DNA from: an uncultured Ruminococcus sp.
GTDB taxonomy: Bacteria; Bacillota_A; Clostridia; Oscillospirales; Ruminococcaceae
Assembly (NCBI GenBank): GCA_946629405.1
Contig: CAMOXW010000020.1
Span: 1-10,739 of the forward strand
Length of the DNA: 10,739 nt
Direction: 5' to 3'
The position numbers and the translations under genes are program-made. Positions 1-7,000 of the stretch are shown here, one piece after another (positions within the stretch are counted from its first letter, which is position 1; each line of letters starts with the position of its first letter). The notes under the pieces are model-generated. The model had not been told where the DNA came from and did not search any database. It worked only from the letters and a program-made list of their open reading frames with translations.

Positions 1-109
1 GCTCCAGATCAGCCGGTCGCCACGGAATATCGAGGTCATGGACTGCAATCAGCTTCTTCTGGACATTCGTACCCGTACCCATCTTGGCGGTTGAACCTAC
101 CCGAACACC
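1..109 (-). pseudogene. SNF2-type conjugative-element helicase, truncated remnant
   Basis: Thirty-six codons are open on the - strand and run off the left edge of the window. They include GSTAKMGTGTNVQ followed by HDLDIPWRPADLE. This matches what I know of the late helicase motifs (V-VI) in the very large SNF2 helicase/methylase proteins of Clostridia integrative conjugative elements, which typically read GSTxKMGxGTNVQ and LDxPWRPxDLxQ. A TAA stop (110-112) lies directly upstream in this frame and no start codon or ribosome site is present, so the N-terminal part of the gene is missing here. It is read as a 5'-truncated remnant at the junction with the pilus operon. The remainder, off the window, cannot be judged. 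A frameshift rather than a rearrangement near 110 is possible, but I see no continuation in the other frames. Confidence 0.65.
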
Positions 110-156
110 TTACGAACAATCAAAAAGTGCGAGAAACAGACGATTTTGCTATACTT

Positions 157-193
157 AAGAGCCATCTTTCAATTGTTAAGGATGGCTCTTTTT
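157..193 (+). terminator. rho-independent terminator upstream of the pilus operon
   Basis: AAGAGCCATC (157-166) pairs perfectly with GATGGCTCTT (181-190). A further T-G and two T-A pairs extend the stem inward, and the right arm runs into a T tract ending at 193. The orientation fits a + strand transcript entering from the left, so it would insulate the pilus promoter at 233-261. The T-rich side is on the + strand only, although A residues to the left could give weak function on the - strand. Confidence 0.8.
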
Positions 194-232
194 CGTACCT
201 TGAAAAAACAGTGCGATTTTAGAAAAAGCCAC

Positions 233-261
233 TTGCATTTTCAGACGTTTCGTGATATAAT
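233..261 (+). promoter_or_regulatory. sigma-A-type promoter of the pilus operon
   Basis: TTGCAT (233-238) and a perfect TATAAT (256-261) are separated by exactly 17 bp. TG at 253-254 gives an extended -10 element. The predicted transcription start is about 268, leaving a leader of roughly 240 nt before the first pilus gene. It is the only convincing promoter I see between the upstream terminator and the operon, and nothing comparable appears within the operon. I see no clear operator or riboswitch fold around it. Confidence 0.8.
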
Positions 262-343
262 GAAAAAGAGTATATGTTATTAAGTTTGATATCTGACGAT
301 TTAAAATCATTGCAATAATAATGAATGGAGGGCAAAATAAAGT

Positions 344-517
344 ATGCTGATAATAACCAGACAGGAAAATGGCGACACTCTGTTTTCAAAAATGCGTTCA
401 TCAATGCGGGACAAAATTTCTGATTGCTGTCGTTTGTTTTGGGATACCTCAGCGTCAGGACGTGCCTCTCCTTTTAGAAAAGTTTGCAGCGAAAGAGAGG
501 ATGATGATGGATACTGA
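344..517 (+). CDS. possible 57-residue leader ORF, unknown function
   Basis: An ATG at 344 lies 11 nt after GGAGGG (327-332) in the leader of the pilus transcript. It opens a 57-codon frame ending in TGA at 515-517. The stop overlaps the start of the next gene (507) by 11 nt, an arrangement that could couple translation of the two. The product begins MLITRQENGDTLFSK and is basic in the middle, with three cysteines (CC and VC) and an acidic REDDDGY end. It has no signal peptide or membrane segment, and I recognise no family. It may be a short regulatory leader peptide, a decayed gene or a chance frame. The ribosome site and overlap argue for it; the long spacing and odd composition argue against. 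Confidence 0.3.
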   Translation: MLIITRQENGDTLFSKMRSSMRDKISDCCRLFWDTSASGRASPFRKVCSEREDDDGY

Positions 518-1085
518 CAAAACCGAAAGTGCAGCTCTGCAAGCAGAACCTGAGAAGGGCGAAAAGGGTTCAGGCTCTCAAGTGAAGCCAAAGAGGAAAA
601 GAACTGCGAAAAGCTACGCATTCTCCTTTTTTATTAAGATATTCGTAACTGCACTCGTTCTGACAGTTGTTTTCAGGTTCATTGCCGGGATCCATATATG
701 CCACACCAACAGTGCTTACCCAACGATCAGGGATGGCGAATTCTGCCTTACTTATCGGCTTTCAGAGCTGAAACAGGGAACGATGATCGTATATCGCCGT
801 GATGGAGAAGTGAAATTCGGACGTGTCATCGCTTTAAGCGGTGATAAGGTCAGTATATTCAATGATTTTATTTCTGTAAATGACTATGGCATCTCCGAAA
901 ATGCGGTTTATCCCACATCATCGGAAGGCTCTGCGATCAGATACCCTTATCAAGTACCCGAAAACTGCGTGTTTGTTTTGAATGATTTTCGCAGCGACCT
1001 TTCCGACAGCAGAACCTACGGCGGAATACCGCTGGAAGATGTTGAAGGAGCCGTTGTGTTCACGATGCGAATGCGCGGTATTTAA
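507..1085 (+). CDS. sipA: SipA-like signal-peptidase-fold pilus assembly protein
   Basis: A 192-residue membrane protein of the S26 signal peptidase I fold. Three ATGs stand in a row (501, 504, 507). The last is preferred because GAGAGG (495-500) then has a 6-nt spacing. Residues 1-30 are polar and lysine-rich (KPKRKR) and are followed by one membrane segment, so the fold would lie outside the membrane. Box B, normally SMxPT, reads NSAYPT with Ser69 kept. The segment normally KRVIGLPGD reads VKFGRVIALSGD, so the catalytic lysine position is Gly105; Lys103 is nearby but out of register. The structural DSR motif (167-169) is present. In Streptococcus pyogenes, SipA of the FCT pilus locus is, as I recall, a signal-peptidase homologue without the Ser/Lys dyad that is needed for pilus assembly. 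Its place directly before an FctA-type pilin and class B sortase supports the same assembly role. An active signal peptidase using Lys103 is a less likely alternative. Confidence 0.75.
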   Translation: MDTDKTESAALQAEPEKGEKGSGSQVKPKRKRTAKSYAFSFFIKIFVTALVLTVVFRFIAGIHICHTNSAYPTIRDGEFCLTYRLSELKQGTMIVYRRDGEVKFGRVIALSGDKVSIFNDFISVNDYGISENAVYPTSSEGSAIRYPYQVPENCVFVLNDFRSDLSDSRTYGGIPLEDVEGAVVFTMRMRGI

Positions 1086-1127
1086 GCAAAACTATATTCA
1101 CAAGCCTTATCCGTTTATTTAATTGTT

Positions 1128-1133
1128 AGGAGG
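1128..1133 (+). promoter_or_regulatory. strong ribosome binding site of the major pilin
   Basis: A perfect AGGAGG sits 6 nt before the ATG at 1140. It is the best-placed ribosome site in the operon and could help make this subunit the most abundant, since no separate promoter for it is visible in the 54-nt gap after the upstream gene. Confidence 0.75.
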
Positions 1134-1139
1134 ATCATT

Positions 1140-2609
1140 ATGAAAAAGTATAGACGATTTGCAAATTTAATTGCTTCCGCAGCCGTTATCGCCTCTATAG
1201 CCGCTGTGCCTATGAGCGCAAGTGCAGCCGGAACACCTTATACACCAGGGCTGACAGATGCTACTGACGGAGCTGATCCGGTAAGCCAGAATGTAACAAT
1301 GATCGACAAGTATCTTGTTATGGACGTGAACGCAAATGTTCCGAATGCCAGCTTCGATTTCTCGATCGCACCGTATGACAGCAGCTCTGCCGAAAAAACT
1401 GTTATCACGGCGGCTTCCGGCACAAATCTTGCTGTTATCAACGGCGTTACAACACAGACCAGCGGAACACTTGATTTCAAGGCGGCTGATGCTGCAAACA
1501 CCGGCTCGGCAGCGGCAGGTGTAGCCACCTTTGCTCAGGGTGATACAACAGTGACAGAGGGGGCAGCCGGTGCTGATACGGCGGTTGTATGGCAGGATGC
1601 AACTGCCGGAAACGAAAAGTATGCGAAAAAGACATTAACGCTTGATTTCAGCACAGTTCAGTTTACAGAGCCGGGCGTATACCGCTATCTGATTACTGAA
1701 ACAGGCGATAATCAGGGTGTTGCGAATGATACAGGCGTATCTGCATCAGGACAGAATACATACAGAACACTCGACGTCTATGTTGAAGACTATGCCGATT
1801 ATTATGCAAAACTTGCCGATAATTCGGAATATACCGCACCAAGCGGAAAGCAGCTCTTTATTGCCGGTTATGTGCTGTATGAAGGAAAACATGATGCAGC
1901 ACCATCCGCAACAGCAGCAACTACAACGAATAAAAGCTCAAGCTATACAAACGCTTATACTTCGTATGATCTTACTTTCAGCAAGACCGTAACGGGCAAT
2001 CAGGGCTCTAAGGATAAGTATTTTGCGTTTACTGTTGAGATTTCGGGTGCTGTTGCAGGGACAGTTTATGATGTTTCTTACGCTGATGACAACAATGCAA
2101 ATACCACTGACGGAAATGCTGATGCCACGATCTCCGCTGATCCGAACAGTGCCACAACCTGCATTACGTCTAATGTAACACAGCCCGCAGCCCTGACTGT
2201 TGGTGCTGACGGAACCGTTACACAGGTCTTTTACCTCCAGCACGGACAGAGCATCGCAATCAGAGGTCTGGCAGAGGGTACTTCGTACACGATCACGGAG
2301 GCGCCGGAGGATTATTCTGACAGTGCGACTGTGACGGGCGATACCAAGACACAGGATAAGACCAATACAGGCACAGAGGAAGAACCGGTCATGGGCAGCG
2401 ATATTTCGTACAGCAACCACCAGATTGCTGATACATACATCAGTGGCGATACTGTCGCTGCATTTACCAATGACCGCTCCGGAGCAATCCCCACAGGTAT
2501 CCTGACAACTGTTGCAGGGTCTCTGGGCATAGTTGCACTCGGTGCGATCGGCGTAACCGGCGGAATGATCTACATGAAAAAGAAGAAGTCTGAGGACGAG
2601 GAAGATTAA
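1140..2609 (+). CDS. fctA: FctA-type major pilin with IPTG sorting signal
   Basis: A 489-residue secreted pilin, the likely fibre-forming subunit. Signal peptide 1-29 (cleavage after ASA). Two Ig-like domains follow, each with the lysine, glutamate and asparagine expected for a self-made isopeptide bond: Lys57 (IDKYL), Glu187 (LITE) and Asn271 (SYTNAY) in domain 1; Lys282 (LTFSK), Glu387 (TITEAPEDY) and Asn444 (AFTND) in domain 2. This matches the layout of S. pyogenes Spy0128 (FctA, the T antigen). The C-terminus is a sorting signal: AIPTG (449-453), a hydrophobic span, then KKKK and an acidic tail. Class B pilin sortases use a similar (E/Q)VPTG signal. Lys265, six residues before Asn271, sits where Spy0128 has its polymerising lysine (seven before its Asn), so it is my candidate for subunit linkage. 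It is longer than Spy0128 (about 340 residues), mostly because of Ala/Thr/Asp-rich inserts. Residue roles are inferred from motif alignment by eye. Confidence 0.88.
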   Translation: MKKYRRFANLIASAAVIASIAAVPMSASAAGTPYTPGLTDATDGADPVSQNVTMIDKYLVMDVNANVPNASFDFSIAPYDSSSAEKTVITAASGTNLAVINGVTTQTSGTLDFKAADAANTGSAAAGVATFAQGDTTVTEGAAGADTAVVWQDATAGNEKYAKKTLTLDFSTVQFTEPGVYRYLITETGDNQGVANDTGVSASGQNTYRTLDVYVEDYADYYAKLADNSEYTAPSGKQLFIAGYVLYEGKHDAAPSATAATTTNKSSSYTNAYTSYDLTFSKTVTGNQGSKDKYFAFTVEISGAVAGTVYDVSYADDNNANTTDGNADATISADPNSATTCITSNVTQPAALTVGADGTVTQVFYLQHGQSIAIRGLAEGTSYTITEAPEDYSDSATVTGDTKTQDKTNTGTEEEPVMGSDISYSNHQIADTYISGDTVAAFTNDRSGAIPTGILTTVAGSLGIVALGAIGVTGGMIYMKKKKSEDEED

Positions 2610-2612
2610 GCC

Positions 2613-3320
2613 TTGCTGAAATTCTGGAAACGGCTGAATGAACTGTACGGCTGGCTTCTGATAGCTGTGTTCGGGCTTGTGATGCTGATCGGTCTCTGGC
2701 AGGTGTATGACAACTATTATATGTTCAATCATGCACTTGATAAGAGCGTTCTCGGATACAAGCCCGATCCGAAGAATCCAGCTGCAGCAGCCGATTCACC
2801 GATCACCAATGATATGGCAGGCTGGCTCACCATAGACGGTACCAATATTGATTATCCTGTCATGCAGGGGAAAGATAACAATTACTATCTGAATACCGAT
2901 CCGTTCGGGAACTACAGCCTGACAGGCAGCATTTTTCTTGACAGCAGATCATCTCCGAATTTTTCGGACGAATACGCTGTCATTTACGGTCATCATATGG
3001 ACTACGGCAAGATGTTCGGTGCCCTTGATGACTTTCTGAATGAATCATATTTAAAACAACACTCAGCAGGCACACTCATGGTCGGAAGAAATGCTGAGGA
3101 AGTATATGAACTTGAATGCTTCGCCTCAATGAAGGTGAGCGCAAAAGAAAAAATCGTTTTTGATATGAAGCAGGAGCAAATACGGCAGTTTATCCATGAT
3201 AACGCCGCTGTGCTGACAAATGAGACAGACAGCCGTATCCTTGCCCTTTCCACCTGTGCTGATGCAAATTCAGTCACAAGAGTGGTCGTGTTCTGTTATA
3301 TCAAAGACAATGAAGACTAA
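2613..3320 (+). CDS. srtB: class B pilin-polymerising sortase
   Basis: A 235-residue membrane-anchored cysteine transpeptidase. The start is TTG, 3 nt after the pilin stop. Its ribosome site GAGGAAG lies inside the last pilin codons, and no in-frame ATG offers a better start. One membrane segment (about 12-29) puts the catalytic domain outside. Catalytic residues visible are His127 in YGHHM, Cys215 in LSTCA and Arg223 in SVTRVV. The YGHHMxxGxMF pattern and the long helix region between His and Cys are class B features, not class C (there is no lid motif near the N-terminus). Class B sortases in other loci anchor haem proteins. Here, sitting between an FctA-type pilin and an FctB-like protein, it corresponds to SrtC1 (Spy0129) of the streptococcal FCT locus, which polymerises pilin. 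Its likely substrates are the IPTG and LPTG signals of the major pilin and the giant tip protein. No housekeeping class A sortase is in the window. Confidence 0.9.
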   Translation: MLKFWKRLNELYGWLLIAVFGLVMLIGLWQVYDNYYMFNHALDKSVLGYKPDPKNPAAAADSPITNDMAGWLTIDGTNIDYPVMQGKDNNYYLNTDPFGNYSLTGSIFLDSRSSPNFSDEYAVIYGHHMDYGKMFGALDDFLNESYLKQHSAGTLMVGRNAEEVYELECFASMKVSAKEKIVFDMKQEQIRQFIHDNAAVLTNETDSRILALSTCADANSVTRVVVFCYIKDNED

Positions 3321-3340
3321 GAAGGAAGGGAGGTAAGCGT

Positions 3341-4033
3341 ATGAAGCTCATAAAGATATTGATTCCGGCTTTTGTATGCTTACTCTCCCTTTTTGTGCTT
3401 TTGTCCGGAACACAAAGTGTTTACGCTTATGAAACCATCAGAGTTAATATCCCCGTAGACTGTCTGGAGGTTTACGGAAACAATACGCATACCTATGAAT
3501 TGAAAATTGAATCCGAAAACAAAAACTCTCCGATGTCTGTCAATGATACTCTGACAATCGCAGAGGACTGCAGTGGAGCGTTTGAAATAGAACTCACCGA
3601 GCCGGGAACCTATTATTATAGTATATATGAGGTTGCCGGAAATGATGAAAACATACAATATGACAGCAGCAGATACAGCATCACCGTGTACACTGAAAAC
3701 ACTGAGGGCGGCGGTCTGCGCTATACGATAACAGCTTGCAGGGCGGGAGCGGACAGCAAGGCTGAAAGTATTGCCTTTCAGGATATTGTCCTGTCTGAGA
3801 CGGCGACTACTACTTCCGCAACAACAACCACTCTTACTTATACAACGACTGCTACAGTAACAACAGCTGTAACGACGATGGAACATAAGACAGATATCAT
3901 AAATAGTATACTGACCGGAGATAGCTTTCCGGCTCATGCGATCAGGCTCGTCATGCTGATCTCAACAATGACAGCGATCTGCGCATTCCTTTTCAAGAGA
4001 GATCAAAGTGAGGAGGATGAGAAGAATGAATAA
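3341..4033 (+). CDS. FctB-like minor (basal) pilin
   Basis: A 230-residue surface protein starting 7 nt after GGGAGG (3328-3333). Signal peptide 1-29 ends VYA. One FctA-type Ig-like domain (about 33-150) shows ELTEPGTYYYSIYEV and IQYDSSRYSITV. A linker made almost entirely of threonine follows (about 152-178), then a C-terminal membrane span and charged tail. No LPxTG is present. The nearest sorting-like motif is ILTGD (190-194), about 10 residues before the hydrophobic span. The isopeptide glutamate is kept (IYEV), but the usual lysine is missing (PVDCLEV) and the usual asparagine appears as Asp (FQD), so the internal crosslink may be absent. The size, a single domain after a class B pilin sortase, and the long flexible stalk fit the FctB-type base subunit that joins the pilus to the wall. 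It could instead be a simple membrane-anchored accessory protein if ILTGD is not used. Confidence 0.72.
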   Translation: MKLIKILIPAFVCLLSLFVLLSGTQSVYAYETIRVNIPVDCLEVYGNNTHTYELKIESENKNSPMSVNDTLTIAEDCSGAFEIELTEPGTYYYSIYEVAGNDENIQYDSSRYSITVYTENTEGGGLRYTITACRAGADSKAESIAFQDIVLSETATTTSATTTTLTYTTTATVTTAVTTMEHKTDIINSILTGDSFPAHAIRLVMLISTMTAICAFLFKRDQSEEDEKNE

Positions 4034-7000
4034 AATAAAGAAAAGGATAGCAAGCATAGCCTGTGCCTTCGCAATGATGCTTTCATCTGTGACAACTTGT
4101 TCTTCTGCCTTTGGTGCTGAAACTGAAACGGATACCGCTGTCGAAACAACGACCTTCACCTCGGAAACTGTAACTGAAACCAGCGAAACCACGCAGGCAG
4201 AACAGATAGAAGTGCTGACAGAACAGGCAGAAGTGCTGACAGAGCAAAGCATATCGCTTTATCCCAACGGCGAAGCGGCAGAGCAGGTCATCACGCTGAA
4301 CGGACTGATGCCGGAGGGTGCGACCGCAGAAGCGCTTAACGTTACGCTCGATTATGAAGAATACAGTGGATTTGCTGATGATGATTCAGTTTCTTCCAAT
4401 GCTCCTTCAGTTTCTGTACTCGCTGCGTATGACATCACTATCACCAGCGATGACGGTGGATTCCAGCCGGATTACAACAACCCTATATTTGTTGAGATAA
4501 CTGATTCAAGCATCGTTTCGGATTCGTATACAGAACTCTGGCACATCATGGATGATGGCTCATCTGAAAAGGTCTATGACTTTACCGTAGAAGATGGAAA
4601 GATACAGTTCTATGCCGCAGGATTCAGTGTATATGCAGTGGTTCAGTCGCCTGAAATATATCGCGCTTCTCCGGTATATGTTTCCCAAATAAGCGATTTT
4701 ACAGGTGAGAACGGACAGGATGGATTCTATCTGGCATACAATGACAGTCACTATTTCACGAATACCCTCAATCGAAACAACTGTCTTATTGAAACAACCG
4801 ATGCTGAGGCAGCTGCTATATGGTATTTTGAAGAAGCGAACGGCGGTTATCTGCTCTACACATATGTTGGCGATGAGAAACTCTTTCTTCACAACAAGAG
4901 CGGCAATTTAGTCGAACTCAGTAATACTGGTGACATTCTAAATATATCCGAAATAGACGGTAAAGATGCTTTCTATCTGAAAAAGGCAACTGAGAATAAG
5001 TGGCTCCAGCACTCCAACGGCGGCGGCGGTATACGTTACTATACTGACAACAACAACGCAGCAAACTCCAATATTCAGGTAATTTATCCAGGTTCTTTGA
5101 TTATACCCAATGATTACTATGAACTGGACGGCAAGTCTTTTGGACTGGTGAACTATGTATCAGGTCCGTATGCAAATGCACTTATGGCTGAACCTGCCGC
5201 AGGATCAAGTCTTTCTGTGTTCAAGGCCTACGCAAAAGTTGATCCTGTGAGCCATGTCGATATAAAATATATTGCTGAAGGCAGTGACATCTCAGAGTGG
5301 ACATTTCATAATGTCAGCAAAGATGTATATAAGATATCAACTGAGATTGACGGCGTGATAAAATACCTCAACCTCTCTTCATCAGGCATCACTCTTGTTG
5401 ATGAAACTAATGCTTCGGATATCAAGTTCACCCCCGGAACCGGTACAAACAGCGGTAAATTCAAGCTGTCTTGCGGAAATTACGCTATTTCATATAATAC
5501 CAGCAGTTTCAAAACAACTAATCAGAGCAACAGCTCTGTATGGCTGAACTTCGCAGGACATTCTGATCTTAGCGAGGAGGATTTTGTCTCATACAGTGCT
5601 ACAAAGGTAGGTATATCCGATGAGGATAATAATACCGGTGAAAAGATAGTTCGTGATGGCTCTCAGGTCATCATCTATACCCGTAAATGGGATGATAACG
5701 CCAAGCAGTACAAGTTCTACGCCATTGACCACGACGGCTCTCTTGTTCCTGTATATGACCACGGAGATGCCATCATGTGGATAGGCAGCCAGATCAATAC
5801 ATTATTATGGGATTTCACCGTATATACCTATGATGATGGAACTGAGAACAATTACTACGAATTCTACAATCCTTACTCACAGAAATATATTGCTCCGCAA
5901 ATAACCGGCGGCCAGATTCTTTCGGATTCCAGATTAGGAGTGAACCTGACAGGCAGACGCAACGGTGAATACTATACAAGCATCCTCGCATGGGATGAGA
6001 CCGTATATACTTACGCAGGCGTCAGAGCCGATGATACGGTAAGCCACAGCGTTGTCTCATGCAACAAGAACAAAGCAGATACTTTTTACTTTGCGATGAT
6101 CGACGTCCCTGAATACGAGAACGCACTTACTACTGTATCTACTATAGATAACAATGATTACGGCATCTCTATGAGGATGATTGACTATTCCAAGGGATCG
6201 AACAATAATAACAACGAACAGTATGCAGTGCTTGCAGACAATAATAATACCCATGGTCTTCTAACAAGCGACCTGAAGGCAAACGGATATCCCGATGCTA
6301 CCAAGGGCAGTAACAAATCACTTTTTCAACTGTATGAAAACGCTTCAGAAGTAAATCACCTATTTTTATCACGTACTTACGAAGAGTCCGGATACTTTGA
6401 ATTTGACAGTTGTCAGAATTTCGCTACACTTATCCAGGAGGATGGCACTGTCGGCACGAACTTCATAGTATATAACCAACTCGGTACTTCAGATAAAAGC
6501 GCTTCCACAACACTGAAGCATGGACAGTTCTTCCCGTATGATTCGATAACTCCTGGGGAGTTCTCGACACTCAACCCTGTAAACCTTTACAGTGCGCTTG
6601 CAGACCGAAACAATGAGAATACAGGTGCGCTTCCAGATTCGGATCCGAGAAAGTATGAACGCCTCTACAGTGTACCAGATCCCAACTACTATAACGGTAT
6701 GGAACTGAGCGCCAGCTTTGTTCAGACACCCAGCGGTCAGGATCGCTGGGGACACGATATGATCTTTGAGTTCACTGGCGATGATGACTTCTGGCTCTAT
6801 GTTGACGGAGAACTGATCCTCGACCTCGGCGGCATCCATTCTGCTCTCGCAGGATCAGTTAACTTCGCTACGGGCAAAGTCGTAGAGAACGGCAGAGTAA
6901 GAACTCTGCGCCAGGTATTCTCTGATAACTATATGGAAAGACATCCTGATGCAACTACTGACCAGCTCAACGCTTACCTCGCTGATTACTTCGAAGAAGG

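Noticed and set aside
369..500. Upstream extension of the SipA-like protein to an ATG at 369
   Set aside because: The added 46 residues have no family match and no ribosome site at 369. GAGAGG before 507 and the family layout favour the later start.
268..500. Cyclic-di-GMP riboswitch in the pilus leader
   Set aside because: Such switches often precede adhesion genes, but I find neither the conserved GGCAAACC-type segment nor the paired GAAA tetraloop and receptor of the GEMM fold.
1938..2732. Long open frame of 264 codons on the - strand across the pilin end
   Set aside because: It is antisense to the clear FctA-type pilin, has no plausible start region, and its protein is a low-sense cysteine- and isoleucine-rich string. 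It is a shadow of codon bias.
6199..6250. Asparagine-rich runs in the tip adhesin as a phase-variable repeat
   Set aside because: The AAC/AAT codons are mixed rather than a uniform repeat, and slippage by one codon would not change the frame. It looks like an ordinary Asn-rich loop.
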